Assembly (NCBI RefSeq): GCF_011320095.1 | Contig: NZ_JAANOY010000003.1 | Coordinates: forward strand, 154,308 to 218,307 | Origin: Cognatiluteimonas telluris | Lineage (GTDB): Bacteria; Pseudomonadota; Gammaproteobacteria; Xanthomonadales; Xanthomonadaceae | Length of the DNA: 64,000 bases | Direction of reading: 5' to 3' | Part shown: positions 42,655 through 51,888 of the stretch, piece by piece | Numbering within the stretch: position 1 is the first letter of the stretch | Layout of the letters: the number at the start of each line of letters is the position of its first letter | Notes under the pieces: model-generated | Database searches by the model: none | What the model saw: only the letters and a program-made list of their open reading frames with translations | Told to the model about the DNA's origin: nothing | Made by a program: the position numbers and the translations under genes

Positions 42655-43083
42655 GTGCACAAGACCCATGCCTTCACCCGCCTTGCGAAGGGCGCCGCGC
42701 GCTTCACCGGGCGACCGTCGTGCTTCGGCCTGGCGGCGCTGGCGATCGTCGCCTGGGTGGTGACCGGTCCGCTCTTCGGCTTCAGCAACACTTGGCAACT
42801 GGTGATCAACACCGGCACCACGATCATCACGTTCCTGATGGTGTTCCTGATCCAGAACACCCAGAACCGCGACACCGAGGCGATGCAGATCAAGCTCGAC
42901 GAGCTGATCCGCGCCACCCGCGGCGCCAACAACCGCCTGCTCGACCTGGAGGAACTGGAGGATCGCGAGCTGGAAGCCTTTCGCAGCAGCTACGAGTCGC
43001 TGGCCGAATCCGCGCGCCAGGCCGGGGGCGAGGAGCTGCGCTCCGGCAGCCCGGATGTGTCCGTCCCGCCGGAACGGGGATAG
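42655..43083 (+). CDS. Low-affinity iron permease family protein
   Basis: 142 residues from GTG 42655; GGAG lies 7 bases upstream, while an earlier GTG at 42631 lacks such a site. Two membrane segments ([19 protein letters not shown] and [27 protein letters not shown]) lie in the family pattern, where the IQNTQNRD motif is diagnostic. It is followed by a cytoplasmic helix, [13 protein letters not shown] ... [22 protein letters not shown]. Fungal Fet4-type members import ferrous iron; the short bacterial ones are uncharacterised. The last about 30 residues lie antisense to the 3' end of greB, so the two genes converge and overlap by 94 bases. Confidence 0.85.
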   Translation: MHKTHAFTRLAKGAARFTGRPSCFGLAALAIVAWVVTGPLFGFSNTWQLVINTGTTIITFLMVFLIQNTQNRDTEAMQIKLDELIRATRGANNRLLDLEELEDRELEAFRSSYESLAESARQAGGEELRSGSPDVSVPPERG

Positions 43084-43574
43084 TCCACCGACACGATCAC
43101 GAACCGCGCCGGACCCGCCGGCAGCGTCGCCTCGAAGTCGTCGTCGACCCGCTTGCGCAGCATCGCGCGCGCCAGCGGCGAGTCGATGCTGATCCAGCCG
43201 CGGCGCGCATCGGTTTCGTCCGGCCCGACGATGCGGTGCGACGCGCACGCGCCGCTGGCGAGATCCTCGACCTCCACCTGCGCGCCGAAGAACACCGCGC
43301 CCGGATCCGACGGCGGCGCGTCCACCACGCGCAGCGTGGCGAGCCGCTTGCTCAGGTAACGCACGCGCCGGTCGATGCCGCCCAGCTGCTTCTTGCGATA
43401 GGTGTATTCGGCGTTCTCCGAGCGGTCGCCTTCCGCCGCCGCGGCGGCCAATGCCTTCACCACCTCCGGCCGTTGCACGCGCCACAGGTCGTCGAGCTCG
43501 GCTTTCAGGCGCGCATGGCCTTCGGGCGTGATCAGCGCGGTGCTCGATTCGGCAGGGGGGCGCCAGCGACTCAT
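42990..43574 (-). CDS. greB: Transcription elongation factor GreB
   Basis: 194 residues from ATG 43574. The N-terminal coiled coil is visible ([50 protein letters not shown]), with the acidic tip GDRSENAEY that reaches into the RNA-polymerase channel. The C-terminal FKBP-like domain includes [38 protein letters not shown] and [10 protein letters not shown]. GreB rescues backtracked polymerase by stimulating RNA cleavage. Normal GreB ends near VDYP at about residue 165. Here a polar tail of about 28 residues ([16 protein letters not shown] ...) continues into the antisense of the iron permease gene. Confidence 0.95.
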   Translation of the reverse strand: MSRWRPPAESSTALITPEGHARLKAELDDLWRVQRPEVVKALAAAAAEGDRSENAEYTYRKKQLGGIDRRVRYLSKRLATLRVVDAPPSDPGAVFFGAQVEVEDLASGACASHRIVGPDETDARRGWISIDSPLARAMLRKRVDDDFEATLPAGPARFVIVSVDYPRSGGTDTSGLPERSSSPPAWRADSASDS

Positions 43575-43665
43575 GCGACAACATCGGCCTCGGGCCGGTG
43601 TTATCGCAGAGTCCAACCCACCGCTCAAGCAGTTGCGCTTCGGCGCGCAGCCGCAGCCGGCGAGC

Positions 43666-44094
43666 TCAGGGCCGGGTGGCTTCCTGCACGAGTTCGGCCG
43701 CGGTGCTTGGTCCGGACACGTAGGTGTCGGTGTGCGAGGCCATCAACTCACGCAGTTCGAGCCCGGATTTCATGCCAGTCGACTGTCCCTGCGCGCGCGC
43801 GGCGGCATCGGCTTTCGCGCGCATCGCATCGTCCATGGCGGGGGCGATGGCGATGTAGTCCCAGCTGTCGCCGTCCAGGTGCCGGTACCACTGCGTCGGC
43901 GGCGCTCCGGCGCTGGCGGCCGCCGCTTCCTGCGCCGCCATCCATTTCAGGAAGGCCAGGTGCTCGCCCGGGGCGATGCGATAGATGCCGACGATCGAGG
44001 TCCTGGGCGCCGCCTGTGCCAGCACGGTCGGAATGCCACCCGCCATGGCGGCGACCGCCACCAGCGTGCACAACATGCGATTGAAACGGGACAT
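43666..44094 (-). CDS. Hypothetical secreted protein
   Basis: 142 residues with a Sec signal peptide (residues 1-27, ending VLAQA). The small mature domain ([82 protein letters not shown]) suggests a dimeric alpha-beta barrel-like fold with a short helix. No family could be named with confidence. The [10 protein letters not shown] motif resembles NIPSNAP/EthD-like ligand-binding domains. It is alone on the minus strand between greB and the DUF853 ATPase. Function unassigned. Confidence 0.72.
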   Translation of the reverse strand: MSRFNRMLCTLVAVAAMAGGIPTVLAQAAPRTSIVGIYRIAPGEHLAFLKWMAAQEAAAASAGAPPTQWYRHLDGDSWDYIAIAPAMDDAMRAKADAAARAQGQSTGMKSGLELRELMASHTDTYVSGPSTAAELVQEATRP

Positions 44095-44253
44095 CACAGG
44101 CTCCAGGCGCCCACGGCGCGTGACCGGGCCCTTGAAGAGCGTCGTCGGATCCCGGTTGTCCGGTGCCGGCGCTGCCGGCGGCCAGCCGCCGTGCGCAAGG
44201 AGCAACGCCGCTGCCGGCCTCCAGCGGCCACGGCCTTCGCGACCGGACGCGCG

Positions 44254-45789
44254 CTAGCGCCTGCCGCCGAAGATGCCGCCCAGCACCCCGCGCAGGATCT
44301 GGCGCCCGACCTGGCTGCCGACGGTGCGCGCGGCCTGCTTGGCCATCGACTCCACCATGCCCTGGCGGCGGCTGGTGCCGAAGACGGCGTCGCGCATGGA
44401 TTGTCCCAATCCACGGTCTTCCGCAGGCCGCCGAGCGGGCGCGGGCGGGTTGCCCTGGCTTGCGCGCGGGGGGGCGTCGCCATGCCCTGCGGCCACAGCT
44501 GCGTCGGCATGGCGCGCCTGCAGCATTTCGGCCGCCGATGCGCGATCCACCGCGGTGTCGTATTTGGCCCCGACCGGGCTGCCGGCGCGCACCTGCGCGC
44601 GCTCGGCGTCGGTGATCGCGCCCATGCGGCAGCGCGGCGGCGCGATGAGCGTACGTTCGACCGGCTGCGGCACGCCCTTGTCGCCCAGCATCGACGCTAA
44701 AGCCTCGCCGACGCCGAGCTGGGAAATCGCGGCGACGACATCGAGTCCTGGATTGGGCACGAAGGTTTCGGCGGCGGTTTTCACCGCTTTCTGGTCGCGT
44801 GGCGTGAACGCGCGCAGGGCGTGCTGCACGCGGTTGCCGAGCTGGCCGAGGATCGCATCAGGCACGTCGTCGGGGAACTGCGAGCAGAAGTACACGCCCA
44901 CGCCCTTGGAGCGGATCAACCGCACCACCTGCTCGATGCGCTGCTGCAGCGCCGGCGGCGCGTCGTCGAACAGCAGGTGCGCCTCGTCGAAGACGAACAC
45001 CAGCTTCGGCTTGTCCAGGTCGCCGACTTCGGGAAGTGCCTCGAACAATTCCGACAGCAGCCAGAGCAGGAAGCTGGAATACAGCCGCGGCTTGAGCACG
45101 AGCTGGTCGGCGGCGAGGATCGAGATGACGCCCAGTCCATCGGGCGTGGTGCGCATCAGGTCCGCCAGTTCCAGCGCCGGTTCGCCGAAGAACCCGTCGC
45201 CGCCCTGCTGCCCGAGCTGCAGCAGCGCGCGCTGGATCGCGGCGATCGACGGTGCGCTGACCAGGCCGTATTGCGCGCCGATGTCCTTGCGGTGTTCGGC
45301 GACGTGGTTGAGCAGCCCGCGCAGGTCTTCCAGGTCCAGCAGCAGCCAGCCGTTGTCGTCGGCGAGCTTGAACACGATTTCCAGCACGCCTTCCTGGGTA
45401 TCGTTGAGCTCCAGCATGCGCGCCAGCAGCGTGGGGCCGATCTCGCTCACGGTGGCGCGCACCGGATGGCCGAGCCGGCCGTACAGGTCCCAGAAGATCG
45501 TCGGGTTGGCTTGCGCGCGGTAATCGACGACGCCGATCGTGGCCGCGCGGGCCAGCAGCTTCGCGTCGGCGCTGCCGGCGACGGCCAGGCCCGCGACGTC
45601 GCCCTTCACGTCGGCGAGGAACACCGGCACGCCGATCCGCGAAAAGCCTTCGGCCAGCGTCATCAGGGTCACCGTCTTGCCGGTACCCGTGGCGCCGGTG
45701 ACCAGGCCATGGCGGTTGGCGTAGGCCGGCAGCAGTTCGACCAGGCGGCTGTCCGGGGTGGTGGCCTTGCCGACCAGGATCGGATTCAT
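44254..45789 (-). CDS. DUF853/HerA-like ATPase
   Basis: 511 residues from ATG 45789, which has GGAG 8 bases upstream; a second ATG at 45801 is less well placed. The P-loop is VTGATGTGKTVT (about residue 34) and the Walker B motif KLVFVFDEAHLLF (about 251). Between them lie NPTIFWDLYGRLGHPVRATVSEIGP and NDTQEGVLEIVFKLAD, diagnostic of the DUF853 group of HerA/FtsK-type ATPases. FCSQFPDDVPDAILGQLGNRVQHALRAFTPRDQKA follows. The tail (residues about 420-480) is Ala/Pro-rich and ends in a Gly/Arg-rich segment. E. coli YjgR is a homologue of unknown function. A TAGAAT hexamer precedes it. Confidence 0.92.
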   Translation of the reverse strand: MNPILVGKATTPDSRLVELLPAYANRHGLVTGATGTGKTVTLMTLAEGFSRIGVPVFLADVKGDVAGLAVAGSADAKLLARAATIGVVDYRAQANPTIFWDLYGRLGHPVRATVSEIGPTLLARMLELNDTQEGVLEIVFKLADDNGWLLLDLEDLRGLLNHVAEHRKDIGAQYGLVSAPSIAAIQRALLQLGQQGGDGFFGEPALELADLMRTTPDGLGVISILAADQLVLKPRLYSSFLLWLLSELFEALPEVGDLDKPKLVFVFDEAHLLFDDAPPALQQRIEQVVRLIRSKGVGVYFCSQFPDDVPDAILGQLGNRVQHALRAFTPRDQKAVKTAAETFVPNPGLDVVAAISQLGVGEALASMLGDKGVPQPVERTLIAPPRCRMGAITDAERAQVRAGSPVGAKYDTAVDRASAAEMLQARHADAAVAAGHGDAPPRASQGNPPAPARRPAEDRGLGQSMRDAVFGTSRRQGMVESMAKQAARTVGSQVGRQILRGVLGGIFGGRR

Positions 45790-45813
45790 GCGCGACTCCA
45801 CGGGGGAGCGCCG

Positions 45814-45819
45814 ATTCTA
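45814..45819 (-). promoter_or_regulatory. Candidate -10 element (TAGAAT) of the DUF853 gene
   Basis: On the minus strand TAGAAT lies 24 bases before the ATG of the DUF853 gene. Confidence 0.4.
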
Positions 45820-46110
45820 TGGGTTGTCCGGCTGGGATGTTTCCCAGGACTCGCGCCGCGTGCGCACGTGATCCGGTGGCGCCTGGCGGGAAGCAGCTGC
45901 GCCCTCGCGCGGTGAGCGCGACGCGACCAAGGCCATGCATCATTCGCGGCACCTCGCGCATGGGTGCGTAACTGAATTGGCGGCGCCGCCGGTTTACTTG
46001 CCGCGGGTCCAGTGATTTTTGTAACCGCGTCGGTGGAACTCGTCGTCGAAGGTTGCCGCGGGTGCTGTCGCGGCCTAACCTGTAACTGTCTTCACCAGGT
46101 CTTGCCGTCG
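45820..46110. other. Divergent intergenic region
   Basis: It separates the divergent DUF853 and transglycosylase genes. The frame of the transglycosylase is open back to 46012, but that extension is Cys/Val-rich and non-conserved in look. AT-richer patches near 45993 and 46012 (TTTACTT, GATTTTTGTAA) could be its promoter. No repeat is seen. Confidence 0.4.
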
Positions 46111-47676
46111 ATGAATACTGCTGCCGACAAGGGGTTTCTCGCATCCCTGCTTCCCGTCGCCGCGGGCGCCGCATGCGTGGTCGCCCTGTTCGCGGCCTCG
46201 CCGGATGCGAGTGCGCTGTCGCGTCGCGACCAGGCCAACATCGACACCCTCAACCACAACATGGCCGCCGCCGAGGCGCGCTACACGCAGGCGTTGGTGA
46301 AGATCGGCAACAACGATCCCGACGGGCAGAAGGAAGGCGACGCCGCGCTCGAGGACATGGAAGACGCCGTGGCCGCCTGCGGCCAGCAGCGGGGCTGCCA
46401 GGTGTCGACGCTGCTGGCGACCTACAAGCGCCTGCTCAAGCTCAATGCCGATGCGTCCTCGCCGGCCGGCGACGACGAGATCGATCCCGACGATCCGGAT
46501 CCGGATCACGCCGGCGACGTGGCCTTCAATGCCACGGTCCCGCAGGCCGCGCAGGCGGCGAGCCTGCTGGACAGCCACAGCCATCGCTTCGACGCGATGG
46601 TGCAGTACAACCCGGCGGTGCAGGCCGGGATCCGCCGCTGGCTGACCGACATGCGCGGTGCGCTGCTGCAGAGTTACGAGAATTACGAATACATGCGCCA
46701 GCTGATGTGGCCGTCCTACCAGCGGGCGGGGCTGCCCGAGGCGCTGCTGTTCGGGATCATGGCCAAGGAATCCAACGGCAAGGTGCACGCGACTTCGCGC
46801 ACCGGCGCGGCCGGGCCGATGCAGTTCATGTACGCCACCGGCAAGCGTTTCGGGCTCGGACCCGACGCCACCGGCTTCGACACCCGCTACGACCCGCGCG
46901 CCGCGGCGGAAGCCAGTGCCAGTTATCTCAACGAGCGCATGGGCGAGCTCAACCGGAGCATCGAGTTGTCGCTGGCGGCCTACAACGGCGGCGAGGGACG
47001 CGCGCTGCGGGTGTACCAGGGGTCGCAGGGCAGGGGATTCTGGGATGCGTCGGTCTACAACCAGTTCCCCGCCGAGACCCAGGATTACGTGCCGATGGTG
47101 ATCGCCGCGGCGTGGCTGTTCCTGCATCCGAAGCAGTACGGACTGAGCTTCCCCAGTGTCGACGCCAGGCCCGCGCCGCTGCGGTTGGCGCGGCCGGCAT
47201 CGATCTATGAGCTGGCGATCTGCCTTGGCAACCGCGGCGTGCGCGAGGGCTTCATGCGGCCTTTGCGCAACCTCAACCCGCGCTACGAGGCCGACAGCTG
47301 GATCCCGGCCGGCACGACCTTGAACGCCACCACCCAGATCGTCGGCCTCTACAACCGCTATTGCCTGCAGGGGCCGCGCGCGGTGCTGGCCGACCAGCTG
47401 GTGCGCAGCGACCCGGACACCGCGATCGTGCGCAATGGGGCGCTCCCCGCAGCGGACGCCGTGCGCACCACGGTCGCAACCGGCGTTCCGGCGCCGAGCG
47501 TTCACAAACCGCGCCGGCAGCTCAATTACAGCGTGCAGCGCGGCGAGACGCTGACCTCGATCGCCGAGAAGTTCCAGTGCGATACCGGAGATCTCGCGGT
47601 GGCCAACGGCATCAAGGGCCCGCGCTATGCGATCCGGCCGGGACAGCGGCTGAAGTTGTCCGGCTGCCAGGACTAG
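46111..47676 (+). CDS. Membrane-bound lytic transglycosylase, MltD-like, with C-terminal LysM
   Basis: 521 residues from ATG 46111. The N-terminal hydrophobic segment (residues about 9-31) acts as a signal peptide or anchor. An unusual N-terminal region of about 150 residues follows, with helical repeats and an acidic DDEIDPDDPDPDHAGD stretch. The transglycosylase domain has the catalytic Glu in LLFGIMAKESNGK, then TGAAGPMQFMYATGKRFGL, FDTRYDPRAAAEASASYLN and LSLAAYNGGEGRA. One LysM module ends the protein (YSVQRGETLTSIAEKFQCDTGDLAVANGI), whereas E. coli MltD has two. It cleaves peptidoglycan glycan strands, leaving anhydro-muramic ends. Confidence 0.92.
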   Translation: MNTAADKGFLASLLPVAAGAACVVALFAASPDASALSRRDQANIDTLNHNMAAAEARYTQALVKIGNNDPDGQKEGDAALEDMEDAVAACGQQRGCQVSTLLATYKRLLKLNADASSPAGDDEIDPDDPDPDHAGDVAFNATVPQAAQAASLLDSHSHRFDAMVQYNPAVQAGIRRWLTDMRGALLQSYENYEYMRQLMWPSYQRAGLPEALLFGIMAKESNGKVHATSRTGAAGPMQFMYATGKRFGLGPDATGFDTRYDPRAAAEASASYLNERMGELNRSIELSLAAYNGGEGRALRVYQGSQGRGFWDASVYNQFPAETQDYVPMVIAAAWLFLHPKQYGLSFPSVDARPAPLRLARPASIYELAICLGNRGVREGFMRPLRNLNPRYEADSWIPAGTTLNATTQIVGLYNRYCLQGPRAVLADQLVRSDPDTAIVRNGALPAADAVRTTVATGVPAPSVHKPRRQLNYSVQRGETLTSIAEKFQCDTGDLAVANGIKGPRYAIRPGQRLKLSGCQD

Positions 47677-47724
47677 CGCCCGCGCGCGGTGCAAGCGACG
47701 GCGCGCACCGGGTAGCTCGCCCCT

Positions 47725-47834
47725 CGTAGGGCGACTTCAGCGGCGGGCTTCCCTTGGGTGCCAGCAAGGCGCTCGCGGCTGAAGCCGCTCCTATGAAAGG
47801 AAGCGCTCCTGCGAAAAGAGGCCGCACCTACGAA
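47725..47834. repeat. Palindromic repeat cluster, copy B, with tandem partial arms
   Basis: A degenerate left arm (47725-47750, CGTAGGGCGACTTCAGCGGC) and a good right arm (47771-47795, GCTCGCGGCTGAAGCCGCTC) are followed by two further partial right arms ending GCTCCTGCGAAA and GCACCTACGAAA. The last three arm ends are spaced about 18 bases apart. It lies between the convergent transglycosylase and psd genes. Confidence 0.75.
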
Positions 47835-47846
47835 AAAAAGCGCGTG

Positions 47847-48692
47847 TCACCCGACCAGGGTAGCCAGTCGCTGGCCCAGCCGCACCGGCGATTCGGCGCC
47901 CAGGCCATCGGCAAGCCGCGCCACGCCGGCCGGCAGCAGCACGATCACCGTCGAGCCGTAATTGAAGCGCGCCATCTCCTCGAAGCGTTCGAGGCGGATG
48001 TCGGCGCCGCGGTAATCCTTGACCGTCACCGCATCGCCGTACCGCGGGATCTCGATCCCGCTCCAGACGGTTTCCACGCCCGACACCAGCAGCGCGCCGA
48101 CCATCACCATCGCCATCGGCCCGAAGTCGGTGTCGAAGTGGCACACCAGCCGCTCGTTGCGCGCGAACAGCCGCGGCACCGTGCGCACCGCCGCCGGTCC
48201 GACGCTGAACAAGCGCCCCGGTACGTGCACGGTTTCCAGCAGGCGCCCGCGCCAGGGCATGTGCACGCGGTGGTAATCCTTCGGCGACAGGTACACGGTC
48301 GCGAACAGGCCGTCCTCATACGGGCGCGCCGCATCGTCGTCGGCGAGGAGTTCTGCGGCGGTGAACGACTGCCCCTTGGCCTGGAAGATCCTGCCGCCTT
48401 CGATCGCGCCGCACTGGCTGATGCGGCCGTCGGCGGGTATCAGCAGCGCACGCGGATCGGGGTCGGGCACGCGCACACCGGCGCGCAGGCCGCGGGTGAA
48501 AAACGCATTGAACGAAGGATAGCTGCGCGGATCCGGCTGCTCGGCCTCGGACAGGTCGACCCCGAACTTCCGCGTCACCGTGTCGATCAGCCATGCACTC
48601 GTCCGCGGGTGCCGCGAGTACGCCAGCCGCCGGGCCAGTGACGACAGCGCGCGATGCGGCAGCGCGTAGGTCAGTCGCGTCGTCCAGCTCAT
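47847..48692 (-). CDS. psd: Phosphatidylserine decarboxylase proenzyme
   Basis: 281 residues, normal length for the proteobacterial type. Conserved segments include [56 protein letters not shown] with the catalytic His, [13 protein letters not shown] and, near the end, the self-cleavage site in YGSTVIVLL at Gly246-Ser247. Cleavage makes the alpha subunit with its N-terminal pyruvoyl group. The enzyme makes phosphatidylethanolamine at the inner membrane. Its ATG overlaps the stop of the SCO-family gene (ATGA), so the two are coupled. The C-terminal end faces a palindromic repeat cluster. Confidence 0.96.
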   Translation of the reverse strand: MSWTTRLTYALPHRALSSLARRLAYSRHPRTSAWLIDTVTRKFGVDLSEAEQPDPRSYPSFNAFFTRGLRAGVRVPDPDPRALLIPADGRISQCGAIEGGRIFQAKGQSFTAAELLADDDAARPYEDGLFATVYLSPKDYHRVHMPWRGRLLETVHVPGRLFSVGPAAVRTVPRLFARNERLVCHFDTDFGPMAMVMVGALLVSGVETVWSGIEIPRYGDAVTVKDYRGADIRLERFEEMARFNYGSTVIVLLPAGVARLADGLGAESPVRLGQRLATLVG

Positions 48693-49333
48693 CGCATCGC
48701 CGCCTGCGTCAGCGCCGCCATGTCGGCGGCGATCGCCCTGGAGTCCAGCGGCGGCATGATCACGCCTGCCATCCGCGCCTGGGGATCGAGCACGGCCAGC
48801 GACGCCGAATGGTCGATGCTGTACTGATCGGCCGCGGTGCCTTCGGGCGCCGGCACCTTCATGAACACCATCGACAGCGCGCGGGCGAAGGCTTCCAGCG
48901 CCGGGATGTCGGCCGTGGCCGCCAGCGTGTCGCGGTCGAAGGCATGGGCGTATTCGCCGATCGCGTCGGGCGTGTCGCGCTCGGGGTCGACCGACACGAA
49001 CAGCACGCGTGGCCGGGTGGGATCGGGCAGCGCGGCCCATTGCTTCTGCGCCTGCGCCAGTTGCGCCAGTGTCGTCGGGCAGACATCCGGGCAATGGGTG
49101 AAGCCGAGGAACACCAGCGTCCAGTGCCCTTTCAACTCGCCCGGCACCAGTGGCGTGCCGTCGGACTGCTGCAGCGAGAACGCCGGCAGCTCGCGCGGGT
49201 GGTCGAACAGTTTCACGGCCTTCAAGGCGGGCGGCGCCGGGGTGCGCGCGTCGAACCAGCGTTGTCCGGCCCAGAGCCCGAGCGCCGCGGCCAATGCCGC
49301 GACCAGGATCCAGCCGGTGGTGCGATTGAACAT
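48689..49333 (-). CDS. SCO1/SenC-family copper-binding protein
   Basis: 214 residues. The N-terminal hydrophobic segment (residues 8-23) anchors the protein in the inner membrane with the domain in the periplasm. The thioredoxin-like fold holds the copper motif THCPDVCP (Cys81 and Cys85) and the third ligand His in YSIDHSAS (about residue 175). [22 protein letters not shown] is also typical. SCO proteins deliver copper to or reduce the CuA centre of cytochrome oxidase. Coupling to psd by a 4-base overlap is unusual in function but clear in the sequence. No cytochrome oxidase genes are in the window. Confidence 0.93.
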   Translation of the reverse strand: MFNRTTGWILVAALAAALGLWAGQRWFDARTPAPPALKAVKLFDHPRELPAFSLQQSDGTPLVPGELKGHWTLVFLGFTHCPDVCPTTLAQLAQAQKQWAALPDPTRPRVLFVSVDPERDTPDAIGEYAHAFDRDTLAATADIPALEAFARALSMVFMKVPAPEGTAADQYSIDHSASLAVLDPQARMAGVIMPPLDSRAIAADMAALTQAAMR

Positions 49334-49458
49334 GGGCTCTCGCAGGGGTGTGGCGGCGCAGGCGCGCGTGGGCCGGCATCATAAGCGGGCGGGTGTCGCG
49401 GGGGCATGCCGCGGGGCACGTCTCGGATGTCCGGCCCGGGGCTGCGCCGGACCGTCGC

Positions 49459-49464
49459 TATAAT
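49459..49464 (+). promoter_or_regulatory. Candidate -10 element (TATAAT) of prmB
   Basis: A perfect TATAAT, 34 bases before the prmB ATG; no convincing -35 is seen upstream. Confidence 0.5.
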
Positions 49465-49498
49465 CGCCCGCCTGATCCGACGAGCACCGCGCGCTGCC

Positions 49499-50416
49499 AT
49501 GACCGACGAGCTCCAGACGATCATCGACCTGATCCGCTATGGCGCCAGCCGCTTCAACGCCGCGGGCCTCACCTTCGGCCACAGCTTCGACAACGCCATC
49601 GACGAAGCCACCCAGCTGACGCTGCACGGGTTGCACCTGCCGCACGACATCGGCCCGGCCTATGGCCAGGCACGGGTGACGCTGGCGGAAAAGGAAGAGG
49701 TGCTGGGATTGTTCCTGCGCCGGATCGAGGAGCGCGTGCCGGCGGCCTACCTCACCGGCGAAGCCTGGTTCGCGGGCCTGAGTTTCAAGAGCGATCCGCG
49801 CGCGCTGGTGCCGCGCTCGCCGATCGCCGAGCTGATCGAGCAACAGTTCCAGCCGTGGCTCGGCGACCGCGAGGTACGCCGGGCGCTGGACCTGTGCACA
49901 GGGTCGGGTTGCATCGCGATCGCGATGGCGCATTACAACCCCGAGTGGCACGTCGACGGCATTGACCTGAGCGACGATGCGCTCGCGCTGGCGGCGGAAA
50001 ACAAGGCGCGCCTGCACGCCGACAACCTGCGGCTGCTCAAGTCGGACCTGTTCTCGGCGCTCCAGGGCGAGCATTACGACCTGATCGTCACCAACCCGCC
50101 GTACGTCACCAACGCCGAAACCGACGCGTTGCCGCGCGAGTATTCCCACGAGCCCGAGCTCGGCCTGCGCGCGGGCGACGACGGCCTGGACCTGGCGTTG
50201 AAGATCCTGCGCGACGCGCCGCTGCACCTGACCGACGAAGGGCTGCTGGTGTGCGAGGTCGGCGAGGCCGAGCAGGCGCTGGTGAGGCTGCTGCCCGAAC
50301 TTCCGCTGGCGTGGGTGGAGTTCAAGGTCGGGCAGATGGGCATCTTCGTCGCCGAGCGGCACGATCTTGTGACCCACCACGCGAAGATCAGGAAGCTGGC
50401 CGACAAGCGCGCATAG
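49499..50416 (+). CDS. prmB: 50S ribosomal protein L3 N5-glutamine methyltransferase PrmB
   Basis: 305 residues from ATG 49499. The SAM-binding motif LDLCTGSGCIAIAMA begins at residue 130, and the N-methyltransferase motif NPPY is at residues 199-202, followed by PREYSHEPELGLRAGDDGLDLALKIL. The N-terminal helical domain, with AAYLTGEAWFAGLSFKSDPRALVPRSPIAELIE, separates PrmB from the release-factor enzyme PrmC. It methylates a glutamine of ribosomal protein L3. It is followed by a degenerate palindromic repeat and aroC, the usual order in this family. Confidence 0.95.
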   Translation: MTDELQTIIDLIRYGASRFNAAGLTFGHSFDNAIDEATQLTLHGLHLPHDIGPAYGQARVTLAEKEEVLGLFLRRIEERVPAAYLTGEAWFAGLSFKSDPRALVPRSPIAELIEQQFQPWLGDREVRRALDLCTGSGCIAIAMAHYNPEWHVDGIDLSDDALALAAENKARLHADNLRLLKSDLFSALQGEHYDLIVTNPPYVTNAETDALPREYSHEPELGLRAGDDGLDLALKILRDAPLHLTDEGLLVCEVGEAEQALVRLLPELPLAWVEFKVGQMGIFVAERHDLVTHHAKIRKLADKRA

Positions 50417-50460
50417 CGACCAGCGCGAAGCAGTTCGACAGCCGGGGAGGGCTCCCGATG

Positions 50461-50544
50461 TCGTCATCCCCGCGAAGGCGCGATCCAGCGATCATGATGG
50501 TCTGATGCAATGACCCCTGGTTCCCGCTTCCGCAGGAACCACGT
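50461..50544. repeat. Degenerate long inverted repeat between prmB and aroC
   Basis: The left arm TCGTCATCCCCGCGAAGGCG (from 50461) is partly complementary to the right arm GGTTCCCGCTTCCGCAGGAA (to 50544). The pattern is that of a dispersed palindromic element with CGTCATNCCCGCGAAGGCGG ends found in many Xanthomonadaceae. This copy is decayed. Confidence 0.5.
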
Positions 50545-50559
50545 GCGAGGGCAGCGGCA

Positions 50560-51660
50560 TTGAATACGTTCGGGCATCTCTTCCGCGTCACCACCTTCGG
50601 CGAATCGCACGGGCCGGCGATCGGCTGCGTGATCGATGGCTGCCCGCCCGGCATCGCCATCGCGCCGGAGGACTTCGCGGCAGACCTCGCGCGCCGCGCC
50701 ACCGGGCGCACGCGGCACACCTCGGCTCGCCACGAGGCCGACGAGGTCGAAATCCTCAGCGGCGTCTACGACGGGCACAGCACCGGCACGCCGATCGCGC
50801 TGCTGATCCGCAACACCGATGCACGCAGCAAGGATTACGACGCCATCGCGCGGCAGTTCCGCCCCGGCCACGCCGACTACACCTACTGGCAGAAGTACGG
50901 CACCCGCGATCCGCGTGGGGGTGGTCGCAGCAGCGCGCGCGAGACCACCATGCGCGTCGCCGCCGCGGTGATCGCGAAGAAGTGGCTGGCCGACAGGCAT
51001 GGCGTGCGCGTGCGCGGTTACCTCGCGCAGATCGGCGAGGTGCTGCCGCGCAGCTGCGACTGGGCGGCGATCGAATCCAATCCCTTCTTCTGGCCGGATG
51101 CAGCGCAGGTACCAGAGCTTGAGACCTACATGGACGCGCTGCGCAAGTCGGGCGACTCGGTCGGCGCGCGCGTTACCACGGTCGCCACCGGCGTGCCGCC
51201 GGGCTGGGGCGAGCCTGTCTACGGAAAGCTCGATGCCGATCTCGCCGCCGCGCTGATGTCGATCAATGCGGTGAAGGGCGTGGAGATCGGCGACGGCTTC
51301 GCCGTGGTGATGCAGAAGGGCAGCGAGCATCGCGACGAGGCGACGGCGGCGGGATTCGCGTCCAACCATGCCGGCGGCATCCTGGGAGGCATCAGCAGCG
51401 GCCAGGCGATCGTGGCCTCCACCGCGTTCAAGCCGACCTCGAGCCTGCGCCTGCCCGCGCGCGGCATCGATGTCGACGGCAACGAAGTCGAGATCGTCAC
51501 CACCGGCCGCCACGACCCCTGCGTGGGCATCCGCGCGACCCCGATCTGCGAGGCGATGGTCGCGCTGGTGCTGATGGACCACGCGCTGCGGCATCGCGCC
51601 CAATGCGGGGATGTCGGACTGGTGGCGCCGCGGATTCCCGCAGGTGCGCGCGCGTCGTAG
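50560..51660 (+). CDS. aroC: Chorismate synthase
   Basis: 366 residues from TTG 50560 (GAGGG 8-9 bases upstream; [18 protein letters not shown] is the standard N-terminus). FMN-binding and substrate motifs are present: [113 protein letters not shown] and [26 protein letters not shown]. It removes phosphate from EPSP to make chorismate, feeding the tryptophan genes that follow further down. It uses reduced FMN. A palindromic repeat directly after its stop contains a T-run and may terminate transcription. Confidence 0.97.
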   Translation: MNTFGHLFRVTTFGESHGPAIGCVIDGCPPGIAIAPEDFAADLARRATGRTRHTSARHEADEVEILSGVYDGHSTGTPIALLIRNTDARSKDYDAIARQFRPGHADYTYWQKYGTRDPRGGGRSSARETTMRVAAAVIAKKWLADRHGVRVRGYLAQIGEVLPRSCDWAAIESNPFFWPDAAQVPELETYMDALRKSGDSVGARVTTVATGVPPGWGEPVYGKLDADLAAALMSINAVKGVEIGDGFAVVMQKGSEHRDEATAAGFASNHAGGILGGISSGQAIVASTAFKPTSSLRLPARGIDVDGNEVEIVTTGRHDPCVGIRATPICEAMVALVLMDHALRHRAQCGDVGLVAPRIPAGARAS

Positions 51661-51694
51661 CCAAAGGGTGGCTTCCCAAGCGCGATGTCCCCCG

Positions 51695-51762
51695 GTAGGA
51701 GCGGCTTCAGCCGCGAGCTTTTTTCGGGCGCTGCAAGAGCTCGCGCCTGAAGGCGCTCCGAC
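51695..51762. repeat. Palindromic repeat pair (REP/BIME-like), copy C
   Basis: The left arm starts GTAGGAGCGGCTTCAGCCGC (51695-51720) and the right arm (51735-51762) is inverted, containing GCTCGCGCCTGAAGGCGCTC. A further decayed arm, GGCTCGCGGATGACGCCGCT, follows at about 51811-51839. It is nearly identical in arm sequence and layout to copy A at 36183. Confidence 0.85.
51700..51724 (+). terminator. Possible repeat-derived terminator after aroC
   Basis: The repeat's GCGGCTTCAGCCGC hairpin is followed by GAGC and six T, 40 bases after the aroC stop. The 4-base spacer before the T-run makes it imperfect. Confidence 0.4.
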
Positions 51763-51854
51763 CGAGCCCAGGCGGCCTGCGCCAAAAAGCGCTTCCGCCG
51801 GGCATAAAAAGGCTCGCGGATGACGCCGCTCCCATGAGGAGGGCTCGCGCCCCA

Positions 51855-51860
51855 TACAAT
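51855..51860 (+). promoter_or_regulatory. Candidate -10 element (TACAAT) of asd
   Basis: TACAAT lies 28 bases before the asd ATG, just after the repeat cluster. Confidence 0.4.
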
Positions 51861-51888
51861 CACCACTTCACCGGATCAGCGAAGACGC

